From positions 209,757 to 273,756 of the forward strand of contig NZ_JACHGN010000001.1 of NCBI RefSeq assembly GCF_014202315.1: a stretch of 64,000 nt of DNA. The letters are read 5' to 3'. How positions within the stretch are numbered: position 1 is the first letter of the stretch; each line of letters begins with the position of its first letter. Source of the stretch: Thermocatellispora tengchongensis. Its GTDB lineage: Bacteria; Actinomycetota; Actinomycetes; Streptosporangiales; Streptosporangiaceae. A model generated the notes under the pieces. The model had not been told where the DNA came from, ran no database searches, and saw only the letters and a list, made by a program, of their open reading frames with translations. Below, in pieces: positions 1 through 7,475 of this stretch. A program made the position numbers and the translations under genes.

Positions 1-2
1 GC

Positions 3-1319
3 GTCGGCCAAGCGACCGCCGTCGAGCAGTCCCGCGCCGTCGCCGAGGTCCACGCCGCGATCGTCGTCGCCCAGCAGTGCCCCCGCAACGTGCAGTCCGC
101 CCGCGCCGCCATGCTCGACACCTGCTCCTTCCAGGGCATGGCCGACCGAGCGTTCTACCGCTACTCCCGCGGCAAGAACACCATCACCGGCCCGTCCGTC
201 CACCTCGCCCGCGAACTCGCGCGGTGCTGGGGCAACGTCCAGTACGGCGTCTCGGAGCTAAGGCGGGACGATGACGCCCGCCAGAGCGAGATGCAGGCGT
301 GGGCGTGGGACGTCCAGACCAACACCCGCAGCGTCCTGACCTTCGTCGTGCCGCACGCCCGCGACACCAGCGACGGCGTCAAGGCCCTGACCGACATGCG
401 CGACATCTACGAGAACAACGCCAACGCTGGCGCCCGCAGGCTCAGAGAGGCCATCTTCGCGATCTTGCCCGCGTGGTTCATCGAGGAGGCCAAGGAGCGG
501 TGCAACTCGGTCCTAACCAAGGGCGGTGACGTACCGCTCGCCGAGCAGGTCGCAAAGGCCATCGATGAGTTCGCCGGGCTCGGCGTCACCGCCGATCAGA
601 TAGAACGCAAGCTCGGCCGAGGTCGCAGTGAGTGGACGCCGTACGACCTCGCCCAGCTCCGCGTCATCCACCGCTCACTCCGCCGCGGTGAAATCACCAT
701 CGGCGAGGAGTTCCCGCCCGTCCGCGTGACCCCCGAGGAGATCAAGGGCGAGACCGCCCCGCCCGCGCCGGTCGCCAACGCGCCGACTCCGACCAGCGAG
801 CCGTCCGCGGTTGCCGCGGACGCTGGCAGCACCACGTCGGGCGCGAGAGCGTCGCAGGCCAAGCTCCGGGAGCTGAACATCCTGTTCACCGAGACCGGTA
901 TTGCCGCCAAGACCGGCAAGGGGTCCACGGCCGCGAATGACCAGGCCCGGTTCGCGTGGATCGCCGAGCACGTCGGCGTCCAGGTGGAGTCCACCAAGGA
1001 CCTCACCGCCGAGCAGGCCGACCGCGCGCTCACCCTTCTGCGGGACGCCAAGGTGCAGGCCGCCCGCGCCCGCGCCGAGACCACCAAGCGCATCGCCGCC
1101 CTCTTCGACGGCCTCGACACCCCCCTCACCGCCGAGCAGCGGCTCCGCGACCTCACCACCCTCCTCGGCCGCACCATCACCGGCCCCGCCGACATCACCG
1201 ACGCCGAGCACGCCGAAATCGAAGCGCTGCTGACCGACTGCAAGGGCCAGACCAGCGTCTGGAACACGGCCATCGCCGCGGCCAAGGCCGCCCAGCCTCA
1301 GGGGGAGGGCACCCGATGA
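3..1319 (+). CDS. Phage recombination-associated (RecT-like) protein, 5'-truncated
   Basis: The frame is already open at position 3, reading VEQSRAVAEVHAAIVVAQQ before the first internal ATG at 90, so the true start lies left of the window. A compact N-terminal domain (to about codon 230) contains the blocks ADRAFYRYSRG, GPSVHLARELARCWGN and DMRDIYENNANAGARR. A proline/alanine-rich linker follows, then a helical C-terminal domain of about 150 residues. The first part resembles actinophage proteins annotated as RecT-like ssDNA-annealing proteins; I recall this from the family and cannot verify it here. Position at the head of an early operon, upstream of a primase-helicase, fits a role in phage recombination or replication. 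The stop overlaps the next start (ATGA). Confidence 0.6.
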   Translation, partial: VGQATAVEQSRAVAEVHAAIVVAQQCPRNVQSARAAMLDTCSFQGMADRAFYRYSRGKNTITGPSVHLARELARCWGNVQYGVSELRRDDDARQSEMQAWAWDVQTNTRSVLTFVVPHARDTSDGVKALTDMRDIYENNANAGARRLREAIFAILPAWFIEEAKERCNSVLTKGGDVPLAEQVAKAIDEFAGLGVTADQIERKLGRGRSEWTPYDLAQLRVIHRSLRRGEITIGEEFPPVRVTPEEIKGETAPPAPVANAPTPTSEPSAVAADAGSTTSGARASQAKLRELNILFTETGIAAKTGKGSTAANDQARFAWIAEHVGVQVESTKDLTAEQADRALTLLRDAKVQAARARAETTKRIAALFDGLDTPLTAEQRLRDLTTLLGRTITGPADITDAEHAEIEALLTDCKGQTSVWNTAIAAAKAAQPQGEGTR

Positions 1320-1591
1320 CGCAGTGCGACTGCGGCCCCGAGGAGAGCTGCCCAATCTGCATCCCCTGCGACATCTGCCGGGAGGGCGAGGAGGAGTGCC
1401 CCTGCGACGGTGAGCGGGACTGGGACGGCAGTTACGTCTGCTGCCCCGGCTACCGCATCCCCGAGCACTGCTGCGACTGCGGCGGCTCCCCCTACTGCGT
1501 GAAGTGCCACAAGTGCGGCGCGCCCTGCTTCGGCGCCTGCACCTGCCCCGTCACCGTGCGCCTGGAGAACGGCGCCGACCTCGTTCTGTAG
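1316..1591 (+). CDS. Cysteine-rich small protein (91 aa)
   Basis: The start ATG overlaps the upstream stop. The product has 19 cysteines in 91 residues, many in CxxC or CC pairs (SCPICIPCDIC, CVKCHKCGAPC), so it probably binds two or more zinc ions or another metal. It has no signal peptide or membrane segment. I do not recognise a family. The second half resembles a treble-clef or B-box-like spacing, but this is only an impression. It is coupled to the phage early operon. Confidence 0.6.
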   Translation: MTQCDCGPEESCPICIPCDICREGEEECPCDGERDWDGSYVCCPGYRIPEHCCDCGGSPYCVKCHKCGAPCFGACTCPVTVRLENGADLVL

Positions 1592-1654
1592 CGCGCTCGC
1601 CGCGACATCACCGCCCCGGGCCTCGCCACTGGCCCGGGGCCGGAAGGGGAACCC

Positions 1655-1984
1655 ATGGACACCCCACTCGGCCGCCCCACCGCCGGCCCACTCATCATCC
1701 ACGACGGCCACCCGTACGCCTGCGTCACCTACGCCGGACTCAGCATGTTCGACTGGACGAGCAGCCCCGCGTTCGCCCGTGCCGCCTCCTCCGCATGGCT
1801 CATCGCCGCGCACGTCCTGGAGGCCGAGCACGACCGCGCGTTCATCGCCGCCGCGGTGCACCCCGCCTACCCGAACAGCGTCTGCGACGACTGCGCGTCG
1901 CCCATCCCCGCCGGCTACGACTGCCCGCGCTGCGCCCCGATGACCGCCGTCCGCGTTCTGCCCACGCTCGGCGGTGAGCGATGA
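1655..1984 (+). CDS. Small phage protein with C-terminal zinc ribbon (109 aa)
   Basis: Starts at ATG 1655 behind a GGAAGGGGAA-type ribosome site. The N-terminal two thirds are helical with no recognisable motif. The C-terminus carries two CxxC pairs (VCDDCASP and YDCPRCAP) typical of a zinc ribbon. The stop overlaps the next ATG (ATGA). Function unknown; early phage operon. Confidence 0.55.
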   Translation: MDTPLGRPTAGPLIIHDGHPYACVTYAGLSMFDWTSSPAFARAASSAWLIAAHVLEAEHDRAFIAAAVHPAYPNSVCDDCASPIPAGYDCPRCAPMTAVRVLPTLGGER

Positions 1985-2142
1985 GCACCGTACTGATCAG
2001 CCTCGACGCGATCCGCGCCCGCCACGCCGCCACCCTCGCCCAGTACGGCGACCTGTGGCCCCAGTACGCCCAGCAGGCCGAACTGGACCGTGCCGCCCTG
2101 CTCGACGAACTCGACCGCCGCGAGCACGAGGGCAAGCCGTGA
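1981..2142 (+). CDS. Small helical protein (53 aa)
   Basis: ATG overlaps the preceding stop and its own TGA overlaps the next GTG, so it sits in a translationally coupled chain. The product is charged and probably a helical hairpin (RARHAATLAQYGDL, LDRAALLDELDRREHEG). No family recognised. Confidence 0.45.
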   Translation: MSTVLISLDAIRARHAATLAQYGDLWPQYAQQAELDRAALLDELDRREHEGKP

Positions 2143-2255
2143 ACGGCACGCTGATCGGCCTTATCTGGCTCGCCGCGCTCTACATGATCGGCCACCTCGC
2201 CATCGGCGTCATCTGCGACCTCGCTCAACACCACGACGACGGGGGAGACCCATGA
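2139..2255 (+). CDS. Single-span membrane peptide (38 aa)
   Basis: GTG start overlapping the previous stop (GTGA). Residues 3-27 (TLIGLIWLAALYMIGHLAIG onward) form one hydrophobic segment, followed by a short His/Asp-rich tail. Likely an inner-membrane micropeptide of the phage early operon; role unknown. Confidence 0.45.
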   Translation: MNGTLIGLIWLAALYMIGHLAIGVICDLAQHHDDGGDP

Positions 2256-2545
2256 CCACCGCCTACACCCCCACCCGCCACGAGCCCGACGCGCTGCGCC
2301 TCCTCCAGGGCGTCGAGATCGGCAACGACATCATCAGCCGTCGCCGCCCGCCGCGCACGCGGGACTACGCCGGCCTCGGCGTGTGCATCCACGCGCCCGA
2401 CCCGGACGAGACCGCCGCCGCCCGGCGCACCGCCGAGCAGATCCTCGACCGTCTCGGCTACTCGCCCACCGACCGCGCGGTGGTGCTCGAAGCGCTGGGG
2501 TTCATCTCCACCGCGCGGAAGACGACCCGGGCGGGTGCTGCATGA
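2252..2545 (+). CDS. Conserved-looking phage protein (97 aa)
   Basis: ATG overlaps the upstream stop. Soluble and helical, with a C-terminal block LGYSPTDRAVVLEALGFI that looks like a small three-helix domain. The ending overlaps the next ATG. No function can be assigned. Confidence 0.5.
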   Translation: MTTAYTPTRHEPDALRLLQGVEIGNDIISRRRPPRTRDYAGLGVCIHAPDPDETAAARRTAEQILDRLGYSPTDRAVVLEALGFISTARKTTRAGAA

Positions 2546-3000
2546 ACGCGTGCACCCACTGGAACGGCGCCACCTCCAGCCGATGCGGTACTACCCCCGC
2601 CCGGCTCTACATCGGTGGCTGGCGCTGCCCCAGCCACACCCCCGCCGCCCTCGCCCAGCTCCTCGCCGCCCTCGACGACATCGAGACGCGCGTCCACCGG
2701 GCGTACCGCGACGGGTACCACGACGGCCACGCCGCCGGCTGGGACATCGGCCACGCCCACGCCCACGAGCACATCGCCGCCGAGTGGGCCCACTACGCCG
2801 CCCGCATCCGCGCCGTCACCCGCCACCGGACCCTCGCCGAGCGCGCCGCGCTGGACGACGCCGCCGCCCGCGGCGAGCCCTGCCCGGCGCGGTGCTGGCG
2901 GTGCTCCCGCTGCATCCGCGCCCACGCCGTCCACCGCCACGGCGGCGACTACCTCGGTGGCCCCGCCGCGTGGGACACCACCGCCCGGGGGGCTGCGTGA
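2542..3000 (+). CDS. His/Cys-rich phage protein (152 aa)
   Basis: Coupled by ATGA overlap to the gene before and by GTGA overlap to the primase after. The N-terminus has single cysteines in ACTHWNG, RCGTT and WRCPSH (a zinc-finger-like spacing). The middle is His-rich (GYHDGHAAGWDIGHAHAHEH) and the C-terminus has CPARCWRCSRC. Metal binding is likely. Its place directly before the primase suggests a replication accessory, but no family is recognised. Confidence 0.5.
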   Translation: MNACTHWNGATSSRCGTTPARLYIGGWRCPSHTPAALAQLLAALDDIETRVHRAYRDGYHDGHAAGWDIGHAHAHEHIAAEWAHYAARIRAVTRHRTLAERAALDDAAARGEPCPARCWRCSRCIRAHAVHRHGGDYLGGPAAWDTTARGAA

Positions 3001-4622
3001 CCGCCCTGCACGAGCCCCCGGCCGCCCCGCTGCTGGCCGAGGGCGAGACCATCCCGGCGCCGACCGACCCCATGGCCGTCGCCCGCTACCTCGCCCCGGC
3101 CTGGCACGAGGACGACGCCCTGACCCTGCGCCACTGGCGCGGCTCGTGGATGCGCTGGCAGCGCACCCACTGGCGCGAGCTGGACGCCCAAGAGGTCCGC
3201 GCGTCGCTGTACACGCTGCTGGAGCACGCCACCTACATCCACATCTCGAAGAAGGGCGAGCGGGAGATCGTGAAGTGGGCGCCCACCTCGCGCAAGATCT
3301 CCGACGTTATGGACGCGGTTGCCGCGGTCACGCACCTGCCGCCGACCGTGGATGCACCGGCGTGGATTGACCCCGTGGCACGCGTTGGCACGCGATCCAA
3401 CGCATTGTGGGCTCAATTTATCGCGCACGGAAACAGCAAGATCATCAACGGTTCTCCGAGTGCGAACCACAATGCAGCGGATCGCGTGCCACCGCGTTCC
3501 ACCCCAGACGACGAAACCCCCGTTGTGGCCACCCGAAACGGACTCCTCAACGTCGCCACCCGCACCCTCCACCCCCACACCCCGGAGTTCTTCAACCTCG
3601 TGAGCGTCCCCTTCGACTACGACCCCACCGCCACCGCACCCACCTGGACGACCTTCCTCAACCAGATCTGGCCCGAGGACCCCAGCAGCATCGCCGCCCT
3701 CCAAGAGTGGTTCGGCTACGTCATCTCCGGCCGCACCGACCAGCAGAAGATCCTCCTCATGGTCGGCCCACCCCGCTCCGGCAAGGGCACCATCGGGCGC
3801 ATCCTCGCCGCGCTAGTCGGCAAGGGCAACATGGCCGGCCCCACCCTCGCCAGCATCGCCACGAACTTCGGCCTCTCACCGCTCCTCGGCAAGCCCCTCG
3901 CCGTCATCTCCGACGCGCGCCTCGCCGGCCGCGAAGGTCACCAGGTCGTCGAACGGCTGCTGACCATCTCCGGTGAGGACACGATCGACGTAGACCGCAA
4001 ATACAAGGACCCGTGGACCGGCAAGCTCCCCACCCGCATCATGATCATGTCCAACGAGCTGCCCAACTTCGGTGACGCCTCCGGCGCCATCGTCCGCCGC
4101 TTCGTCGTCCTCACCATGACCGCCTCGTGGCTCGGCCGCGAAGACACCCCCCTCACCGACAAGCTCATCGCAGAACTGCCCGGCATCCTCAACTGGGCCC
4201 TCGACGGCCTCGCCCGACTGAAGCAACAGGGCCGGTTCACCGTCCCACTGTCCTCCGCCGACGCCGTCACCACCATGCAGGACGCAGCGAGCCCCATGGG
4301 CGCGTTCGTGCGCGCCTCCTGCGAAACCGGGCCGACGTGCGAGGTCTCCGTGGACGAGCTGTGGGACGGCTGGAAAACCTGGTGCGAGGACAACGGCGTA
4401 CGCCCCGGCACCCGCCAGATGTTCGGCCGCAACCTCCAGGCCGTCGTCCCCCAGGTCAAGGTCACGCAGCCCCGCGTGGACGGCAAGCGGGTCCGGTACT
4501 ACACCGGCATCACGCTCAGGGCCGACGCCTGGACGGCCGGGTCTAAATGCGCCGCCTGCGGGGAGCCGATGAAGGTCGTCCAGGCGGGCCAGACCCGGCA
4601 CCCCATGTGCGAGGAGTCGTGA
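2997..4622 (+). CDS. Phage DNA primase/helicase, P4/D5 type
   Basis: A 541-residue protein with the D5_N/poxvirus-D5 primase-helicase layout. The N-terminal block runs from YLAPAWHEDDALTLRHWRGSW to a D5_N-like region, followed by an SF3-type helicase with Walker A GPPRSGKGT near residue 258 and the conserved RNGLL and FFNLVSVPFDYDP blocks. The C-terminus ends in a CAACGEP...HPMC zinc pair. It would unwind and prime phage DNA at the replication origin. GTG start overlaps the upstream stop. Unusually, residues of about 128-167 are encoded by a lower-GC segment with inverted-repeat ends that looks like an in-frame insertion between the N-terminal and helicase parts. The frame stays open, so the protein may still work. 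Confidence 0.85.
   Translation: MTALHEPPAAPLLAEGETIPAPTDPMAVARYLAPAWHEDDALTLRHWRGSWMRWQRTHWRELDAQEVRASLYTLLEHATYIHISKKGEREIVKWAPTSRKISDVMDAVAAVTHLPPTVDAPAWIDPVARVGTRSNALWAQFIAHGNSKIINGSPSANHNAADRVPPRSTPDDETPVVATRNGLLNVATRTLHPHTPEFFNLVSVPFDYDPTATAPTWTTFLNQIWPEDPSSIAALQEWFGYVISGRTDQQKILLMVGPPRSGKGTIGRILAALVGKGNMAGPTLASIATNFGLSPLLGKPLAVISDARLAGREGHQVVERLLTISGEDTIDVDRKYKDPWTGKLPTRIMIMSNELPNFGDASGAIVRRFVVLTMTASWLGREDTPLTDKLIAELPGILNWALDGLARLKQQGRFTVPLSSADAVTTMQDAASPMGAFVRASCETGPTCEVSVDELWDGWKTWCEDNGVRPGTRQMFGRNLQAVVPQVKVTQPRVDGKRVRYYTGITLRADAWTAGSKCAACGEPMKVVQAGQTRHPMCEES
3380..3497. repeat. MITE-like inverted-repeat element inside the primase gene
   Basis: Two 31-base arms, 3380-3410 and 3467-3497, are inverted copies with 27 of 31 positions matching (perfect core TGGCACGCGATCC then GCATTGTGG). 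They enclose a 56-base, visibly AT-richer spacer. The whole unit keeps the primase frame open. Five bases ACCCC occur on both sides (3370-3374 and 3501-3505) and might be a target duplication, but this is weak. No transposase is encoded and no second copy was seen in the window. Confidence 0.6.
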
Positions 4623-4714
4623 TGAGCGAGACCGAGACCAGCATCACCTGCCCGTACTGCGCCGAGGGCATCCCACACCCGCACGACCACGACGCCGCAG
4701 AGGGGGAGACGTGA
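4622..4714 (+). CDS. Zinc-binding micropeptide (30 aa)
   Basis: ATG overlaps the primase stop and its TGA overlaps the next GTG. The peptide has one CPYC pair followed by HPHDHDAAEG, a possible single-metal site. Support is the perfect overlap coupling and the motif only. Confidence 0.35.
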   Translation: MSETETSITCPYCAEGIPHPHDHDAAEGET

Positions 4715-4938
4715 TCGGCCGGACCTACCTCGACCCTGGCGACCGGCTCGCCGGCCGTTACGACCCGCCCCGCTGCTGTGTCATCCTCGCCCGCTGGGCG
4801 GACGGCGGCGGCCCCCGCAACGTCCTCGTGCGGTACGAGGACGACGGCTCCCGCGCCGTGATCCCGTTCCCGCGCCGCCTCCGCCGATGGGACCCCGCCC
4901 GCCACGGCTACCAGCCGCCCCTCTGGGAGGAGGACTGA
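4711..4938 (+). CDS. Small phage protein (75 aa)
   Basis: GTG start coupled to the micropeptide before. Predicted beta-rich domain (CCVILARW, NVLVRYEDDGSRAVIPFPR) ending in a basic-aromatic tail. It resembles small SH3-like barrels in composition only. Function unknown. Confidence 0.5.
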   Translation: MIGRTYLDPGDRLAGRYDPPRCCVILARWADGGGPRNVLVRYEDDGSRAVIPFPRRLRRWDPARHGYQPPLWEED

Positions 4939-5055
4939 GATGGTCGCCATGCCGTGCCCCTCACCTGGTGCGACCGCGCGATGCCCATAGCCAGCCGCGT
5001 CTGCACGACCCCGACACCCACCAGCCCTAGGCTGGCCACCACGAGGTAGCGCCCC

Positions 5056-5733
5056 ATGCACACTGACCCCACCTACCAGGCGCTCAACGCGCTCAGGACC
5101 GCCCTGCCGGACCTGGCCGACGCCGTCCACCCCGGCACCCCGCGACGGTGGGCACAACGCGACCTGAGCCCCGAGCAGCGCCGGCGGATGGACGCCCAAG
5201 CGGTCACCGAACGCGAGGCCAAGGAACGCAACCTGGCCGCCGGTATCACCGCCCTCGGCACCGGCCGCGCCCCGCTGAACCTCGCCGTCCTCGACGCCCT
5301 GGCCGACATGACCGCCGCCGTCGCCGAGCTGGAGGGCGCCGTGTGCGACCGGCTCGCCCTCACCCCACTGCGCGGCGCATCCACGGCCGCCCGCATCACC
5401 CGCCTGGTCGGGCTGCTCGACCGCATCGCCGAGCAGGACGACCTCGCCGAGCACGTCCAAGCCGAAGCCGTACGACTCGCCCGCTACGCCCGGCTCGTCC
5501 TCGGCGACGTCGAATCCGTCCGCCGCCTCAACGGCCGGTGCCCACTCTGTGACGCCCGCAGCCTCAGGGCGTTCCCGGAGAAGGACATCGTGCTGTGCAT
5601 CAACCGGGCCTGCCGCTGCGGCGACGAGACGTGCGGCTGCCACCGGCCCCGCCCGGACCTGCACGTTTGGCCCTACGATCGGTGGTCACTGCTCGCCCAA
5701 GTCCTTGCCGACCAGCTCGGAGAAGCCTCATGA
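5056..5733 (+). CDS. Phage protein with C-terminal zinc ribbon (225 aa)
   Basis: Helical N-terminal two thirds (residues 1-165) followed by a zinc-ribbon with CPLCDARSL, VLCINRACRC and CGDETCGCH, as in actinobacterial phage and element proteins of unknown role. The gap 4939-5055 holds only a leader with a weak ribosome site. Stop overlaps the next ATG (ATGA). DNA binding is plausible from the ribbon but not shown. Confidence 0.55.
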   Translation: MHTDPTYQALNALRTALPDLADAVHPGTPRRWAQRDLSPEQRRRMDAQAVTEREAKERNLAAGITALGTGRAPLNLAVLDALADMTAAVAELEGAVCDRLALTPLRGASTAARITRLVGLLDRIAEQDDLAEHVQAEAVRLARYARLVLGDVESVRRLNGRCPLCDARSLRAFPEKDIVLCINRACRCGDETCGCHRPRPDLHVWPYDRWSLLAQVLADQLGEAS

Positions 5734-6128
5734 ACGATCTCGTCCAGTTCATCCACGCCCGCCTCGACGAGGACGAGCAGACAGTGCTGGCCTGGCAGCA
5801 GCACAAGCAAGCCCTGACCGACCAATTCATGAACGACCCGGCCAGGAAGCATGTCCGTTTCCGCCGCGAGCCGGTGACGGATGCGCAACTGGCCGAGTAC
5901 GCCTACCGCGACCGGTTCGACCCGGCCCGAATGCTGAGGGAAGTCGAGGCCAAGCGCAGCATCCTGGGCCGTCACGAGCGTTGCGGGTCAGGCGTCGGCT
6001 ACTGCGATGACGGCGGCCACGGATGGAGCGAGGCGGACGGCGAGCCCTTCACCGGATGTCGCGACCTTCAGGACTTGGCCCTTCCGTACGCCGACCACCC
6101 GCGCTACCGGCCAGAGTGGCGCCCATGA
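5730..6128 (+). CDS. DUF6221 family protein
   Basis: Recognised by the family's start MNDLVQFIHARLDEDEQ, the central DPARMLREVEAKRSIL block and the closing LALPYADHPRYRPEWRP. About 132 residues, the usual family size. DUF6221 proteins are common in actinobacterial phages and genomes and have no known function. ATGA overlaps couple it to both neighbours. Confidence 0.8.
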   Translation: MNDLVQFIHARLDEDEQTVLAWQQHKQALTDQFMNDPARKHVRFRREPVTDAQLAEYAYRDRFDPARMLREVEAKRSILGRHERCGSGVGYCDDGGHGWSEADGEPFTGCRDLQDLALPYADHPRYRPEWRP

Positions 6129-6343
6129 CCGACGAGGAGGAGCTGTTCACCACGGCCGAGGTTGTCGAACTCACCGGCTTCACCCGAGCCGCGATCGAGA
6201 ACTGGGTACGCCGCGGCTACCTCACCCCCGTCCCTGGACGCAAGCGAGGCCGGTCGAAACTCTTCCGGCTAGATGATGTATTCACCTGCGAAAAGACACG
6301 CAAGCGCAAGCATCGCCGGAAGAATTCCGGTGATACGCTATGA
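6125..6343 (+). CDS. MerR/excisionase-like helix-turn-helix protein (72 aa)
   Basis: Residues 6-50 form a winged HTH of the MerR/Xis kind: LFTTAEVVELTGFTRAAIEN, WVRRGYLTPVPGRKRGRSKLF, RLDDV. A very basic tail follows (KTRKRKHRRK). It closes the early operon just before a terminator-like hairpin. It may regulate early or late transcription, or act as an excisionase; the sequence does not decide. Confidence 0.65.
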   Translation: MTDEEELFTTAEVVELTGFTRAAIENWVRRGYLTPVPGRKRGRSKLFRLDDVFTCEKTRKRKHRRKNSGDTL

Positions 6344-6381
6344 ACTGACTGATCAAACCCGCGTAGCGACAGCTATGCCCA

Positions 6382-6401
6382 GGCCCGCCACCGTGCGGGC
6401 C
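6382..6401 (+). terminator. Hairpin after the phage early operon
   Basis: Seven-base stem GGCCCGC/GCGGGCC with a six-base loop, then CTTCG. There is no T-tract, so it is a weak candidate, but it lies in the 213-base non-coding gap between the early genes and the packaging genes. Confidence 0.4.
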
Positions 6402-6556
6402 TTCGCCATTCCCGGCCCCCTTGCTCGCGCACGAGTCGGGCCGTGCGCGACCGCCGCCGTACCTGCCGGGGTACGCGCGGCCCCCGGGGCGAGGTCCAGC
6501 CCTGGCCCCCCCGTACTCGGCGGGACCTCGCCCCCACCACCGCACAGGAGGCAGCG

Positions 6557-6757
6557 TTGCAGCCCACGTCCATCGCCTTCCGTCAGCAGATCCGCGAGAT
6601 CGAGCCCACCCCGAACGGGTGGCGGCAGATCGAAAACACCGGCCTCACACTCGACATCACCTATGACTGCGGGATCACCGCCCACATCGACGTTCCCCGC
6701 CACGCCGCCGCCCAGTTCCGGGACACGCTCAGCCCAGCCCTCGGCCTCGCCCAGTAG
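6557..6757 (+). CDS. Small phage protein (66 aa)
   Basis: TTG at 6557 is chosen because a full AGGAGG sits at 6546-6551 with five bases between. The product is a small alpha/beta protein (GLTLDITYDCGITAHIDVP). It begins the packaging block. No family recognised. Confidence 0.5.
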   Translation: MQPTSIAFRQQIREIEPTPNGWRQIENTGLTLDITYDCGITAHIDVPRHAAAQFRDTLSPALGLAQ

Positions 6758-6777
6758 CCCAACCTCGGGAGGCGGCC

Positions 6778-7074
6778 ATGCCGCGCAGCAGACACCGGGC
6801 CGGCCGCCCCTACCGGCGAGCACGCGAGCAGATGTTCCAGCTCTACGGCGACACCTGCCACATCTGCCTCCACCCCGGAGCGGGCGAGGCCGACCACCTC
6901 GTGCCCGTGTCGATCGACGGCGCCCAGCCCATCGACCCCCACGCGATGCGCCCCGCCCACGGGGCCAACGCGCCCTGCCCCACATGCGGCAGGAAGTGCA
7001 ACACCGAGAGAGGTGCCGGCCCCGTGCGCACGCCCGACCTCGGCACCTCACGGGACTGGTACGCCGGCCCCTGA
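6778..7074 (+). CDS. Phage HNH endonuclease
   Basis: 98-residue HNH nuclease with CHICL, the EADHLVPVS His motif, RPAHGANAPCP and CGRKCNTERG, i.e. the zinc-holding cysteines and the H-N-H core. Good ribosome site GGGAGGCGGCC before ATG. Its position directly upstream of the terminase is typical of cos-type siphoviruses, where the HNH protein assists terminase in DNA packaging. Confidence 0.85.
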   Translation: MPRSRHRAGRPYRRAREQMFQLYGDTCHICLHPGAGEADHLVPVSIDGAQPIDPHAMRPAHGANAPCPTCGRKCNTERGAGPVRTPDLGTSRDWYAGP

Positions 7075-7229
7075 ACCGCGTTGCAGCACGTCAGAGACCC
7101 AAGAACCTCGAAACACGTTTCCGCAGGTCAGAGGCTTTTGATCATGAGGGGTGGGAGACCCGCGCCCAAGGCTCCCTTTTTCTCCCCCCGGAACGATCTT
7201 TCAGATGGTGATCATGGTTGGAGGTCGGC
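7075..7229 (+). other. Non-coding gap before terminase; possible cos region
   Basis: 155 bases between the HNH gene and the small terminase with no convincing ORF. GATCAT occurs at 7139-7144 and 7210-7215. In HNH-terminase siphoviruses the cos site often lies near here. That is inference from gene order; no cohesive end can be seen. Confidence 0.3.
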
Positions 7230-7475
7230 ATGGGGCCGGTCGAGAAGGCCGTACGTGACGACGTGGACCAGCTCGGCGACCTGGTGGGGGTCGAGCCCTC
7301 GCTGTCGGAGATGGCGTTCACCCTGGCCCGCGAGATCGACGCGGGCGGGGGTGAGGACGGAAGGCAGCTTCCGGCGCTGAATCGCGAGTTGCGGGCCACG
7401 CTCGCGCAACTGCTGGCTGCTCGGGCTCCGGAGGAGGACGATGACGACCTCGGAGACCTGGCAGAGCCCTCCTGA
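7230..7475 (+). CDS. Terminase small subunit
   Basis: ATG 7230 is preferred over the upstream TTG at 7218 because GGAGG (7220-7224) sits five bases before it. The 81-residue acidic, helical product begins MGPVEKAVRDDVDQLG, like small terminase subunits of actinophages. It overlaps the large subunit by 35 bases, so the two are translationally coupled. It would recognise the packaging site and load the large subunit. Confidence 0.65.
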   Translation: MGPVEKAVRDDVDQLGDLVGVEPSLSEMAFTLAREIDAGGGEDGRQLPALNRELRATLAQLLAARAPEEDDDDLGDLAEPS

